Assembly (NCBI GenBank): GCA_023101885.1
Contig: JALPQD010000143.1
Span: forward strand, 2,728,001 to 2,792,000
Direction: 5' to 3'
Length of the DNA stretch: 64,000 bases
Source: Typhlomys cinereus
Lineage: Eukaryota; Chordata; Mammalia; Rodentia; Platacanthomyidae
This document shows, piece by piece, positions 33,600-46,235 of this stretch. Every line of letters starts with the position of its first letter. Within the stretch, counting starts at the first letter, position 1. Made by a program: the position numbers and the translations under genes. Below the pieces are notes generated by a model. That model had not been told where the DNA came from and ran no database searches. It saw only the letters and a program-made list of their open reading frames with translations.

Positions 33600-34150
33600 T
33601 CTTTTTAACTGCCTTTATTCTTTCTAGCATTTACTACAAAACAGACCATACTACACTTATGCATTTCAATTTCTGCTCTGTCAGCTCTGTGCATACATTT
33701 TTACCTCTATTAGAAACCTTGTGTCCACCAACCAGCCTTGCCTCCTTGAGATACTTTTTCTGCATCCTTCAAGCCACAGCATCTGCATCGAAGACCACTT
33801 TCTGGGGGAGGGCGTCTGTGATTATTCAGGCCAAGGAGATCTGTTCTCTATTTCTTGAAAGTGCTATACCACATCTTTCCTGTAACACTTCCCATGATAA
33901 GTTTTGCAGTTTCTGGGTCTTTTCTCATGAATGTGAGAGTTTCCTAACGTGTGCATCTTGTGCCCTCTCCCCGTAGAAGTGCTTGGGAAGGATGGAGGGA
34001 ACACCACAGGGAACACAGCCCCTGGGAGTAGGTTTAAAAAAAAGCGACAAATGGCAGCATGTAAGCAAGTGCAGGAAGAATCTGCTCTATTCTTCGGGGG
34101 AGATTTATTTATTACGGGTCATGTCGTGGTTTTCCAGTCTTGTTACTGAA
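33600..34150. other. Intronic stretch with incidental open frames; possibly an L2 remnant
   Basis: Open frames of up to about 105 codons occur on the plus strand. They lack homology I can recognise, and no splice or start context supports them. 'AGCCTTGCCTCCTTGAGATA' and the general layout hint at an old L2, with low certainty. The stretch lies in SCEL intron 4. Confidence 0.3.
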
Positions 34151-34658
34151 GATCAAAGTTTGATGTGCTGCTTTAGCCAAAACACTGGCTACTAAGAGGA
34201 AGAATTCAGACAGTCAATATAATTTAAGATACAAAATTATCATAAATGGTATTTTGCTTCAGTTATACTTAGGCATGATGTATGTACTCTTAAGAAGACT
34301 TTCCTAAAAGAACTGTACTGTCTTATAGTATATGTGAACTCTGCTGTTATTCCTGTGTAATAGTATTCCTTTTCTAAGAGTCAGAGGCATCTTTTCTCAC
34401 CATGTTCCGTGAAAACCTTTCCTCTCCCTGACAGTGCAACGGGACAATTATGAGTTCCCTCCAAGTTATACTTCTATAGACTGATACCCCTCAGTTTTCC
34501 CCAGGAATCCCTGGTGGTATACCAGATTCTTCTCTTCAACACCCAAAATAATGCAGAAAGCCTGTGCTAAGCTAAAAGTATTCAGTTGGCTTGAACCAGT
34601 CTTTCTCAGACCCACCCTCTTTGTGTTTCTAATGATGTAACTTGTCTGAAACACCCAC

Positions 34659-34718
34659 CTGTCCAAGGCATCATGGGAGTTATGCCGGTTGAGCACCACC
34701 CTACCATAATTTTCATCT
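34659..34718 (-). CDS. Scel: SCEL coding exon 4: DENYGRVVLNRHNSHDALDR segment
   Basis: A 60-nt exon (20 codons, phase 2 to phase 2) for about residues 54-73. The acceptor is GTTTTTCTCTACAG|A and the donor CTTGGACAG|GTGGGT. The translation DENYGRVVLNRHNSHDALD plus the shared Arg is essentially identical to the human protein and was the clearest single identification in the window. It joins exon 3 in frame (EEE-R-DENYG). Confidence 0.97.
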
Positions 34719-36379
34719 CTGTAGAGAAAAACCAAAATTGAGTCACATCAAAAGTTACCACAATATTTGCTAAGCACTAAATAAGAGAGACAGAGGGAGC
34801 ATTTACAACTTTGGGCAAAGTTAATTTGTCTTACTTTAATCACAGGAACACAATCATGAATCTGTATTAACCAGTCCCTGCTTGCAGGAACACAATGAAA
34901 CGAAATGAGCTTCTCAGTACAAATGACCATTTGTCTCATGAGATTCCCACATGATTCAACAAGGAGTGAGTGTTTTATTTTATTTTGTTTTGTTTCCTGT
35001 GTTCTTTTTTAAACCAGTGTGGGAACACAAGGCCATCTACTTTGTGTGTACTAGACCTTTACTCCAGGAAGGTAAAGACAAAGATTTTCTAATTCTTCAT
35101 ATTCTTTTCTTTAAATTTAACTAAGCCCACTAGGTCTGTATATTTGATGGATTTGACCATTTGCTTTTGTAAAATTTAGGAAGACAAGTACCAGTACGTC
35201 TGATAAGGAAGATTAGCAATTCACTGAAGATGCAACCATTTTTGAGCCACGAAAACACATGTACTTAAAATAATCCCATAAATTAGGAAAGGAATACTAT
35301 CAATTCACAGATGAGACAATTCATCAGGAATTTTACAATGATTAATAAGTGACAATGGTGTGTTCAGGACCCAGATCTCTGTATTCCAAGTTTTTGCTTC
35401 TCTTCCAAGTCAACTCTGGGATAGAACTTCATATACAATTTCCCAAAGCTATGTTTTTCTTATTTTATACCATGGACTTAAAAGAACAGGCAATTTTAGG
35501 AAGTGTCAAAACATGTAGTAGAGACTTTGGCTTTGAGCCACAGCATAGAGTAGGTACCTGGAGTTCTTCCTGTCAGCCCAACCAAACCTGAAACACCACA
35601 TTTTGTGTGGTTTGGTCCCACTAGTGTTACTCAACCGTCTGTAACCGTGTTTAATGAAGTTATAAAAGAACTGTAGCCAATAATTAAAAAGAAAGATGAG
35701 CATTAAAACAGAAACAATTCTAGCAAACATATACTTTCAAAGGTCCTTAGGAGAAAGTTTCTGTTTTCCTTGGTACCCTTTCATAAAACTTAGGAAAGCC
35801 TGGCAGTACCGGGCACATTCTTACCAGAAAGCAAATTGTAACACACTGTCTAGCACTGGGCCAGTGGGAGTTAAAGAAGCAGCTAAGTGAAGCTCCTTTC
35901 ACTCAAAAGCTAATATGCCATCCTAACTGCCTTCCCTGGACTTGCTTATGAAGACTTTCCTGGCACAGAGCCAACATTCCAGCCACCTGTGACTTATCTT
36001 AGGTTAAATTTTATTATACTCATTTGGAATCATGTGACCACACACAAAAGAGAAATGCCAAACTGTGCTCAGAAAGAAATGCTAAGCACTATTTCATAGA
36101 AAGGAATGTTTGTTACTCAAGAGTACTACATTCAGTAGTGATTGAGTTTCTATACACTCTCACGTTTTTAAAATAAATAAGACTGAATAAAAGAAAGGAG
36201 TGTATTCTTTAATTTACAAGTTATCAGTATATTCATAAAATAAACATATCTGGACAATATTTTAGAGGTTTAAATGAGTATTCCATAAGGCAAGATTCTC
36301 GGTTTAGGGTTACCAGCTACCATAAGTAGCTGAATTGCTAAATGTCCCTTAGGTATAAAATTGTACCTGGGTATGAAAC

Positions 36380-36545
36380 ATTGGTGTAATGAAAAGACAA
36401 TAGCCACGTTAAAATCTCAACTCCACCACTTAATAGCTGTGCACCATTGGAAAATTACATATCCTTTCTGAGCCTCAGATTTCTCTCTTATAAAATAAAA
36501 CTTCAATATTTACCTTGTATGTTCATAAAATTTAATTATTTTTCA
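36380..36545 (+). repeat. MIR SINE remnant
   Basis: CAACTCCACCACTTAATAGC, then TGTGCACCATTGGAAAATTA, 'CTTTCTGAGCCTCAGATTTC' and 'TCTTATAAAATAAAACTTC' follow the MIR core and 3' region closely. Confidence 0.8.
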
Positions 36546-37012
36546 TAAACCAAATAGCTCACATCAAGCTTAATACATAAAAACCCAAAAACATATCTTG
36601 ATGCATGCATAAGTTATAATGAAGAACTAATTAGTAATGTATCTGGGCTAGATGAAAATCTGTCATAAATCTGTTTCAGCAATGAGGCCAGAAGCCTATG
36701 GCCATAGCTTTCAGACCTTTAAACATAGCTAGCAGAAGCAATGCTCAAAGCTGATTATGATCAGATGGGACTAAAATGGGCTGCGAATCTATTGATTTTA
36801 TTAGTGCATATGGAAATTTAGGTTATCATTATATTCATAAATTTGGAATAAAACTAATTTGTGTTTGTCAAATGACATGATCAAAACACATGAAGAACCT
36901 TCTCATCAGAATGCATCAGAGTGGATTAACTGCTACCATTAGGGAAACTAGGAAGTCTTGGTTTCCTTTCATTTTACCAAGGAAGCACAAGTATCTGTTT
37001 TAGAAAATAATC

Positions 37013-37052
37013 ATTCTCTCTCTCTTCTCTCTTTCTCTCTCTCTCTCTCTCC
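37013..37052. repeat. (CT)n microsatellite
   Basis: CTCTCTCTCTTCTCTCTTTC followed by a clean CT run. In SCEL orientation this is a GA-rich tract just downstream of exon 3. Confidence 0.9.
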
Positions 37053-37222
37053 TCAAGTTTCTTACATATAAATGTTGAAAAAAATGAAGATTTTCTTGAA
37101 AATCTGGTGTAGTTGATTTATGCTTATTAAATCTTAGCAAAAATTAGACAACACAGTTTTAGAGATACTTCTCCTTCCTCACCCATCCTTTCATCCATCC
37201 ATCCTCCCCTTTCCACACTTAC

Positions 37223-37340
37223 CTTTCCTCCTCAGGGCGTTTCTTTATCCAGCTGTTATCCTGTAGAAAAGCCCTTCTTTTGTTTACTTCATGAAAACCC
37301 TGTTGTCTCAGTGTGGAACCCTGGGTGGTTCTCTTCATAT
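37223..37340 (-). CDS. Scel: SCEL coding exon 3
   Basis: A 118-nt exon for about residues 15-53 (phase 1 in, phase 2 out), the largest coding exon in the window. The acceptor is TTCTCTCCATAG|A and the donor GAGGAAAG|GTAAGTG. The translation includes MKRTTQGSTLRQQGFHEVNK, then RRAFLQDNSWIKKRPEEE, matching human sciellin in order and spacing. The TTQG and QDNSWIKKRPEEE blocks are diagnostic. The first codon is split after the G that ends exon 2. Confidence 0.96.
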
Positions 37341-37961
37341 CTATGGAGAGAAATATGAAAATCTAGGACCTGTGGTACAATGAAGCTGGGTGCAAGGTGT
37401 TAACCAGCAGGTCTTGAGAGGTATCTACCCCTGCTCAGTCTCATCTACATTGTCAAGGCCAGTAGTATTTGAAAGCAGGATGACCCAGCAAGAAGGAACA
37501 AATCCCACACTCCATCACCAAATATAACATATAAAACCACTCAGGTGCCAACTGAAACTGCCAGTAAGCCTATCCAGCCTCAAGGAATATAGATTCTCCA
37601 GCCTGGGACAAACCAGCCAGGGTAGGAGTAGTCAGCCATTCTGTACTATGAGAAATATACCTTAGAAGGACACTCTGTGTTTTTAGTGCCTAATAAACAG
37701 TAGTAGTAAGTAAGTCCTGATGCCTTTGATTGCAAGTAACTTAATTCATTGATCTCACAGGCAACAGAGAACAGATCACTCTCAAAAATGGACATTCTTA
37801 TTGATTTTTTAAAAATCTTTTTTTTATTGAAAACAAAATCTCATGATTTTTAAAAAATCTTTAAATGACAGTTACATAAGTGAAAACTTACAGCATTCTT
37901 ACTTTTTCTCAAAGAAATCTAATTTGAGCAAGGATAATTAAGTTGCTGTTTCCAAGCAACC

Positions 37962-38401
37962 TGTCATAGTTAGATACAGGTTGTCAACTTGACCATTGAA
38001 GGTTTGAGCTCTGTGCACATTTGTAGAGAATTAGAGTTGAGTTAAGCCCAGAGCGAACTTGCAGGAGATTGTCTAGTGGATGGGAAATGCCCAGCCCATG
38101 GTGGGTGGGACTAGTCCCTGGGCAAGTGAATAAAATGGAGAGAACTGTTTGAGAAAGGGGCATCCTTGTATGTACTTGATCAGACATGCTGGTCTGGCAA
38201 GTAAGAATTATTCCTCTCTCAGCTGCTATGTGGATTTGGTATGTCAAATTTCCTGAGCCTCAGCATTGGTGTGAGCTCTCCTGCCAAGATAAACAAACAA
38301 CTGCAATCAGGAATTGGAATTGTAAGAGAAAATAAACCCCTAGTTCCCTTAAACTGTTTGGTTCTGATTCTTATCAGCATGAATGCAGACGAACTGCAAC
38401 A
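37962..38401 (+). mobile_element. ERVL/MaLR-type LTR, complete outline, in SCEL intron 2
   Basis: It starts TGTCATAGTTAGATACAGG and ends AACTGCAACA, so it has TG...CA ends. It contains CCCAGCCCATGGTGGGTGGG, 'CATGCTGGTCTGGCAAGTAA' and a poly(A) signal near 38331 (AGAAAATAAACCCCTAG). About 440 bp. It is the most complete sense copy and defines the family seen antisense at 32425, 55631, 56057 and 58110. Its end lies 90 bp from exon 2. Confidence 0.8.
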
Positions 38402-38489
38402 CACTCTATCTATATTGAAGAATATGATCTATGAGTTGTTTTTCCAGATTTTAAAGTTTTTTGAGTGAAAGAAACAATGTCTACATTAC

Positions 38490-38551
38490 CATTTCCCGTA
38501 GGAGACTTTTTTCTCAAGGGAAAATTAGACATGTTGCTTTCTAGTGAAGAT
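38490..38551 (-). CDS. Scel: SCEL exon 2 with the start codon
   Basis: A 62-nt exon; the acceptor is ATTTTTTTCCTTTAG|A and the donor GGAAATG|GTAATG. The start codon is at 38532-38530, in the context AACATGT with A at -3. The exon has 19 nt of 5' UTR and 43 nt of coding sequence: MSNFPLRKKSPTGN plus one base (phase 1). Human sciellin starts in the same way (MSN...LRK.SPTGN), which supports this start. The acceptor requires a further 5' non-coding exon upstream. Confidence 0.95.
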
Positions 38552-39234
38552 CTAAAGGAAAAAAATGGGGATAGAAAATAGAGAAGTGACAAGGGACTCT
38601 ATAAGAAGCAATTTCATTGCTGAGACAAAGTCTTCACAACATTGACAGTTATATAATACATAGTGCAGCAAATGATATATATGTACATTCTCGGAAAATG
38701 GGAGAGTTTAGCACCCTCAGTGTCAAATTACAAACAATTAATTCAGTTACATACAATATAATTCAATCATATTATCAATTAATCCACACATTCAATCAGC
38801 AAAGATGCACAGAGTGCCTGCATTGTACCCAGCCCTGAACCAGGAGTGGAGGACATCACAAAGAGTTGGACACGAGCTTGTCACGGTGATTGGAGAGAAT
38901 GAGACACAGTGCTGGGAGTTATAGCACAAAGGGAAAGGGGTCCTAGGATGGGCTCATCAGATCCTTCTCTAGAAAAACCAAAGGAAACCCAGGCAACAGC
39001 TGAGTCATTAGAAGGGAAGAAATCAAACTCGTGGAAATCCTAGGCTTGGAGATACACTTGTGACTCAGGCACGCTCCATAGGAAAGCTCAAAGGTCCTTA
39101 GCCACAGCCACCTACTATTATTATGACATGAAGGGTTAATAAAATCACAGTCTCAGTTCTCTCAAGACTGATTCACTTCCCCCAGAACTTTGCTACTGTG
39201 TATTTGGCAATAATTGAACACTTTATGTCCTCGT

Positions 39235-39345
39235 TTGATTTTCCTAACAGCTTGACATCATTTTGTAGATAAAGGACCTGAGCTAATAGCATAGCCAAGG
39301 TGACACAGTTAAGAGGGTCACTTAAATGCAGGTCTTTCTAGCTCA
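39235..39345 (+). repeat. MIR SINE remnant
   Basis: GATAAAGGACCTGAGCTAAT, 'GCCAAGGTGACACAGTTAAG' and 'ACTTAAATGCAGGTCTTTC' match the MIR core in one orientation. Confidence 0.65.
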
Positions 39346-39814
39346 CTGTGACCATTAGATGCCAAGTGTTAGAAGACAAGGGTCATGATTGCTACTGTTA
39401 GCAAGGAGAGACAGACGAAGGGAAACATAAGGACAAACATATGTCAAACTGTTCATTAAGTTTCCCTCAACCTAGCCTTGCTTCTTGAGGTTTCTGGCTT
39501 ATCCACTTTTTACATCCCATATTGTCTCTGGTCATTTTTTCTTCTTAGCTGATAAAGGCCCAGGAGCCTTCTCAGCTGACCGAACTAGAATCCTGAGGCA
39601 ATCAACGTACTGAATATGCTTGATGATACATTTACTGAGATTATAAATTCAGTTGTGAGACAAAGGACGGGATAATTGAAAAAAAACAAAAAGGTGTTTA
39701 ATATTATCTGCTTATTTGCCTGTCTTCCCTAAGTAGCTGAGTTTCCGATGAGTAAAACACAATCCTCTGTTCCCAGTATCTGGAACAATGTAAGGACCAC
39801 TTGGGTGTTCCCTA

Positions 39815-40085
39815 TGGACTAAGCCATGTCCTCCAAAATTCACATACCGCAACACCTCAGGACTATGATAATAATGAAGATGGTGTCTTTAAAGACGCAA
39901 GTTAATACAAGGTCTTTGGCCTGGCAGGAACACAGCAAGCCAGGGAGAAAGGACTCAGGTAAAACTAAACATACCGACACTTCGATTGTGGACATTTGGC
40001 CTCCAGAACTGTGAGACAGTACATTTCTGTCGTTTAAGTCACCCATTCTATGTGTATGTTGTTATGACAGCCCTAGTAAACTACT
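39815..40085 (+). mobile_element. MaLR (MLT1/MST-type) LTR 3' part
   Basis: TTTGGCCTCCAGAACTGTGA, then 'CATTTCTGTCGTTTAAGTCA', 'CCCATTCTATGTGTATGTTG' and 'TTATGACAGCCCTAGTAAAC' are nearly the mammalian MaLR 3' consensus. It ends CTACTGCAG. Confidence 0.75.
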
Positions 40086-40199
40086 GCAGTCCTCCTGGAA
40101 AAGTGGTTAAACTTTTCAGAAGTAATGAAGTCACTCTAAGGATTTTGTGACACACTGTCCTTGACCTTTGCCTTTTGTTTCAACTACCTTGTTGCACAG

Positions 40200-40385
40200 A
40201 GCAATTACCATCAGCACAAATATGTGTTAGTTGAGCCCTTGCTTTGAACAGCATAACTCATAGGCATTATCTCACACCCTCTAAACTCTCTGAGGTAGTC
40301 ATTATTATCTCCAAGTCACAGATAAGACAATGAAACTCCAGGACAGTATAACTTACCCGATATAGTTAGAAGCAGAGTCACGTTT
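40200..40385 (+). repeat. MIR SINE remnant
   Basis: 'TTGAGCCCTTGCTTTGAACA', 'GGCATTATCTCACACCCTC', 'CTGAGGTAGTCATTATTATC' and 'CACAGATAAGACAATGAAAC' follow the MIR layout. Confidence 0.7.
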
Positions 40386-40629
40386 CCCAACCAAAGTCAA
40401 TATTTTCCTCAGCAACCAGCAATAATTCTCTTCATGAATCACTGCAAGACTTGATGAGCACCTTTATGTTAGAATAAGAGAGAGAGATGGTACTCATCAG
40501 GGGCCATAACATCTCTCTCTTTGGAAGTCCCGTATGAAGGACTACCCATAATGCTTGATGCCAGGAAGGCAAAAGAAACCTTTCACAGAATTACTGTAGC
40601 AGACAAACCTTTAGAGAACATCCCTCTTT

Positions 40630-40915
40630 GTATATTCCCAGATATTTCCATAGTCAATAAAATATATATTTGCACAAAGCTTACATATGAATAGTCAGTG
40701 CGGCATTTTTCATAATAGCCAATAGGAGGAAACACCCCAAATGCTAAGCAAACATTAAATGGATATACAATTGTTATATCCACACATGGAATATTATTCA
40801 GAATTAAATAGGAATTAAGTATGGATTTATGCTACAATATGGATCAAACTGGAAACTTCAGGATAAGTGAAAGAATTCAGACACAGAAGATAGATACTTT
40901 TCATGTGTTTAGGGA
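40630..40915 (+). mobile_element. L1 ORF2 3' fragment
   Basis: 'TTTTTCATAATAGCCAATAG', 'CACCCCAAATGCTAAGCAAA', 'CACATGGAATATTATTCAGA' and 'ACAATATGGATCAAACTGGA' are degraded L1 ORF2 terminal sequence in sense. Confidence 0.8.
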
Positions 40916-40984
40916 TGGGGAAGAGTAAATGACTGTGAATAGAAATGAGTTTTCTTTGGGGGACAGAAAGTTCTGAAATTGCAA

Positions 40985-41282
40985 CTGAGAAGATGGCTCA
41001 GTCAGTCAAGTCTGCTGTGGAGCATAAGGACCTAACTCTGGATCCTGTGCACCCACATAAAAGTGAGGTGCACTGGGGTGCATCTGTGACTACAAGGGGA
41101 ACAGAACACAGAGATGGGAGGATCCTTAGAGCTGACTGGCCAGTCACACTAGCAGAATGAAAAAAATAAGGTGGAAAGCAATTGAGAGACACACAGAGTC
41201 AACCTGTGGCTTCCTTAGGAGTGTGCATTCACATACAGACACACACGTGTGTGTGCGCACACACACACACACACACACATTG
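40985..41282 (+). repeat. Composite tRNA-headed SINE with (CA)n tail
   Basis: Head 'CTGAGAAGATGGCTCAGTCA', B-box region 'GACCTAACTCTGGATCCTG', a long body, then 'CACACACGTGTGTGTGCGCA' and (CA)n. Same family as 57230. Confidence 0.65.
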
Positions 41283-43204
41283 TAGAATTAAATAGTGGTA
41301 ATGGTTGTATAGTAGGGCGAATACAATTTTTAAAAGACACTAAAGTTTATACTTCAAACTGGATGAGTTTCATGATGTCTGATTAGATCTCATGTGAAAA
41401 TCCACAGGCAAGAACAGGCAGTAAACACCGGTCATGTGAGACTTCAACCACGGCTTTGCCTAGAATAAAATCAAGTTTGATTTTATGTTATGAGATTAAT
41501 CTCAGGTCTATGAGGACTTGCACATCCTTCAACTGCTAACTCAATACTTTATTGAAAACAGCCTGGTTTTAAAGCTTTTGTCTCCTGATCAGAACCAGCT
41601 TTTATTGTTGGTTTGTAAAACAGTCATCCTGTTTTCAAGGAAAGGAGAGTTGAAGGAAAATGTCAGTCTTGACTATGAGCAAGTCCATGTGAATTAATGT
41701 GATACAACAAGCTACGTAAAGATAAGAGAATGCAGTATTACAACAAGCTTCAAAAACAGGAAACTATTGGTACTGTGTTTTCATTCATTTCAAGGGAGTA
41801 TGAATTTAAAACTTGATTTGTAGAAAACGTAATTATGCTAATTAAGACATAAAACTCATCTTATGCACATCATCTTCTGTTCTAAATTCACAGAACAGAT
41901 ATCCTCCTCATGTGGAAATCTTCTATTGGAGGGTCAAAAATGCCCACTAGATCTTGGTACAGACTTCCTACCCATCCAGATGTCAACAGCCCTTCTCCAA
42001 TTAGGTCCCATCTTTGACTCTTTTGGACCCCAGAACTTTCTATTTCCCTTAAACTTTCATAAGTCATGAAACTGTCCTGGCCTTTGATCTTCTGGTTGCT
42101 TGCCAGTGTGAAGTAAAATATGCCTGGACCTGGAGCAGGTTAAGGTTGAGCAGAGTGTCCCAGAGGAAAAAGGATAAGGCTGGATGGACTGAGCTGAACG
42201 CCTCAGGCGGAGACACCCCTTTGCCATTCACTAGCCACTGGAGCAAGCTAAGTTTTATTCCACTGCAAAGTGGAAGTTCTATGAAGCTTTGAAGGTTGTT
42301 GTGGAAACTAGATTAGATAATGCTTTCTAAATTATAAGTTATTATAAAATTATCTAAGTTATTGCTATTGTCTGAACTCTTTCTTTCCATATCAGGGACT
42401 ATCGAGGCAGCAAACGTCTGTCATGGGTTTGGAAGGAAATTGAATGGCATGTGGGTAGAAGATTAAAAAGACCGAAATGACAATACCTAGTCATATAGCG
42501 TTTGGGGCAGAGAGATATACACCATGGAAAAAACACCAGAATAACAACTGGAACGTTCAGACAGAACAAGTGGGTTCATCAGATATGAATATCTTGGGGT
42601 ATCTCAGAGGTCTTCAGGTGAAGCCCTTAGGTATTTATCAGATACCCAAGGCTACCCATTAGCAGAAAGGAATGGCCATCAGTTAAGTAGATGCCTATCT
42701 TGTTTTCTTTTCTCATTTCATTATACTTAGCTACCAAAGAAATAAAGATACAGATTGTTGTATCTAACTGAAGCTAACCCTGAATATAAGACGAGAAGAC
42801 ATTTCCTATTTTTCTATATATAGCTTTATTTAGAAAATGTCAATAATATCACAGTCTGGGGGAAGGGAGAGGCTATTAATATTTCACTCATCCAAGCATT
42901 GTATCCAAACCCAGGGTTCAAAACTGTAAATGAACAAGGGATGTAGGAGTGGGTAGCATATGGAGATCAAACACTGAATGGCATAAAGCAGATTGTGTTA
43001 TTAACACATCTATATCCAATATCAAGCATTTATATCAGTAGAATGCAAACTACTTAATCCATCATAGCTTTCTGTCCACCAGTAAGTTACTGAAAACACA
43101 ATGAGCTTCATTTGTGATACCACATAGTAGTTTTTGATGTTTCAAATAAATTTTTCATGCTTGCAAAGGTTAATAATCATGAATGATTTTTATATTTAGA
43201 ATGC

Positions 43205-43345
43205 CCCCAGAAGCCAGGCCTGGTGGAACTATGTAATTCTAGATACCTTTGAGGTAAGAAATTCAAGGCCTATCTGGACCCTGAGTAAGGTCAAGGCTAG
43301 CCCAGACAATTAGTTAAGACAGAGTCTCAAAAAGGCCCCACCGTG
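43205..43345 (+). repeat. B1 SINE, diverged
   Basis: 'GAAGCCAGGCCTGGTGGAAC', 'GAAATTCAAGGCCTATCTGG' and 'GACAGAGTCTCAAAAAGGCC' follow the B1 consensus with a small internal insertion. Confidence 0.75.
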
Positions 43346-44114
43346 TACATATTCTAAATTAAAAAAAAAAATCACTCACGTTTTTTTCAATTGCAACATT
43401 GAGGCTATCAAAGGATTCCTGTTGCCAGGAGTTGGACAAGAAGGAAAGGTCCAGACACAAGTGATCTGGACATTGTAGAGACTTATGCACAATATGGCTG
43501 TCTTTCTAATACTCATTCCCCCATCTTCCTTACTGTAGACAAAACCACATTTTTCTCCTCTGATGGTGTTAGAACTAGATATATTTGTGGTTCTGGCTAA
43601 GGATGAAGCAAAACTCTTTGGGAAGAAGCTGGCCCTTTGTCTTTCACCCTACTCTCTGAAATCAACATGTCACACAGGAGGTGAGAGCATGCAGTGTGGA
43701 TCTTATGAGCAACAACAAATTCCCCCACTGAAGATGGCACAGAAGAAAGAATGGTCAAGCTAGAGACCTGTTCTTTCACATAATCATGAAGCTACCACAA
43801 AAATTGCTCTGGGTTTCCTACCTTCAGATTTCTTTCCAATAGAAAAGCATAACTCCTGTTTTGGATTCTTTTTTAAAGTAACTTTTATATCTGTATTACT
43901 CAAGTCTAATGTTTTTCCTTTACACCACTAAACCATTATGAAGCAACAAAAGGTTTAAAAAGCTGATGTATGTCCAGAAGAGATATTTGTGATTCTTTTA
44001 ATAGTAAATGTTGTATAGTACAAAAGGTCTGCGATCAACATTCCTAACAGGAAGAGCCACTTGTTTAGTTGCCCTATATCATTTACCATGCCATAAGTTG
44101 TAGGCACATGATTT

Positions 44115-44255
44115 TGTTTGGACCTTCAAGATGAGTACCATTATCTCTAATTATAGGAAACCCAAGATGTAACCTGTACAAATCACGCAGTAAATGGCAG
44201 AAATAGGAGCTGTAATTAAGTCTGTGTGGCTATAACGCCAGGGCTCTTTACAGTA
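44115..44255 (+). repeat. MIR SINE remnant
   Basis: 'GAGTACCATTATCTCTAATT', 'AGTAAATGGCAGAAATAGGA' and 'GTCTGTGTGGCTATAACGCC' match MIR core blocks. Confidence 0.6.
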
Positions 44256-45149
44256 AGTGATCCTATAGGTACTCAAAATACCATGTGATATTGCCAATGC
44301 AAGACATTCAGAGAAACGCTCTGGTGTGCCAAGAGATGACAATAATAGAAAAGCTCCTTGAAGGAGCAACAGTTATGAATGGCAGTTCCAACGTATCTGA
44401 GAGCCCAGCTCAGAGCTTCCCAGCTTCCCAGCTCCCACCACTAAAGCCAGGATTGGCCTGACACTATACGGACTACACTCCCTCCCTGCATCCATTGCTA
44501 ATGGACAGCTGAATAATCTTTCATATTTATTTCCATACTCATGTTATTCATTGAAACCATCTAGGCAGTAAAGGAAAAAATAGTGCATGATATTTCTCAG
44601 TTTATTAAAGATGCTAGTATTTTCTCTTATAAATAAAAATTACTGATATTGCAGACTTAAATTTTTCTTACCAAATAATATGTTGTCAGAGCAGTGGTGG
44701 CACCTGCTTGATGGGCCAAAGTGCACGAGCTGCCCTTCGGCTTTCGCTTCCTCTCTTTTGTTGGATCCTCCAATCTCTCCCACAACTCTCCTCAGCCATG
44801 ACTGCTCGCCTCTCCCCAGCACTCACTGATCACATCTCCCTGGCCAGCCTCCAAGGTACGAGCCCCTTTCTTACTAAATTCCTATTCCCCAGATATTCTC
44901 ACTGCAGTGGAAACTCTTTCTATTCTGTCAAGGACAGGAAGCAGTATTTTTTTAGTACACAGATATTTCTTGTACAGCTATTAAAAAAGGAGCAACCACA
45001 TATGTCTCACCAAAGAATATCGTCTTAAAAATGTGGTGTAGATTATAGATTACAAACTTCTCAGATTGTTATTGTTTTAAAAAAATTAAATTCTTTAAAT
45101 GTGGAATTCTTTAAATAAATTGCTTATTTTGGAGATGGAGGGTACCTGG

Positions 45150-45370
45150 TGTGGCAGTTTCAGCTCTCAACTTGACACTTGAGCACTGAGCCTTTATGTA
45201 CCCCTATGATGAATCATGCAGCTATGGAAGCCTGGAGGAGATTGTCTTGATTGCATAATTAATATAAGAACATGAGAAGACCCAGATCATAGTAGATTCC
45301 CTGGAGATGTGGGGAACAGAATTCAAACACATGAACCAGTGGGGCACAATCCACATTCAGACCATAGCAA
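45150..45370 (+). mobile_element. MaLR-type LTR 5' remnant
   Basis: 'TTTCAGCTCTCAACTTGACA', 'GGAGGAGATTGTCTTGATTG' and 'ATAAGAACATGAGAAGACCC' resemble the 5' half of a MaLR LTR. The end is unclear. Confidence 0.4.
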
Positions 45371-46235
45371 ACCTCACTCTTCCCTTCTACCCAAGGACCA
45401 AATGACTCTTTTTAAGAATCTCTCTTTTTCTGTTAACTTTCTGTTAAGATACAGTGTGAGAGGAAAGAACCTGGAAGGGATGGGAGAGGGACCCAGAAAG
45501 GAACAAGAAAGTGAAAGTGAAAGAGAAAAGCAGCAGCAAATGTGGCGCTGGAAGCAGATTAAGATAAAGGAGGATACGAGAAAAAGCAAGAAGAACTCGA
45601 CTCTGATGATATCTCAAACAAGGGGGTATGAGCTTACACTTCTTCTACATAGCCTCTCATTTAACTCTTCCACTACACCCTTCAGATTGATACTACTATT
45701 GTTCATAACTACACAAAACTCCATGGTGAATGATTGCTTGGTTAAAATGACATCACAGACATTTAGAGAAAGCTAAAAATGGAGATGGAAATGTGAGTAG
45801 TGGGAGAGAATGATTTTTGTTTTTTCTTGGGTAGGAGTCTCAGGATGGATTGTTTCCTGGGGGTTATGTAGCTATGAAATGTTCTGTGAAGGCTGAAGCT
45901 CAAATCAGCCAGATACAAAGCACATGTCTTGGAGTCTGGCAAACAAAAAAGCCAATGTGGTGAGAATAAATGAAGTAAAAGAAATGGGAAGAAAAATAGC
46001 AGCAGTTCCTGTGCTGCAGAGCTGAGGGGGCGCTCAGCCAACAGCATGAGTTACAGCAGATTTTCTTGCTCATTTCACCAAAGTATCATGTGATTAGCTC
46101 AGATGACAGTTGGATAAGTTACCTGTTCCAGAATGTTCCAATTTATTGAGCTTCTAATAAATATGGAAATTACTAACTTCCTAGATAGTAATGTGAACAC
46201 TTGCCTAGGTCAAATGTCTACAGGTTCTGTTGCAG

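Larger units (their letters stand above)
34719..37222 (-). other. Scel: SCEL intron 3
   Basis: About 2.5 kb. It holds an MIR remnant at 36380-36545, a weaker MIR-like piece around 35300-35370 and a (CT)n run at 37013-37052. The rest is AT-rich and unassigned. Confidence 0.75.

Noticed and set aside
44790..44853. Plus-strand ATG followed by a donor-like CCAAG|GTACGAG
   Set aside because: No acceptor or homology; one motif of this strength is expected by chance.
45309..45776. 155-codon plus-strand open frame
   Set aside because: No recognisable homology, no promoter or splice context, and its start overlaps LTR-like sequence. Its length is unremarkable for AT-rich intron sequence.
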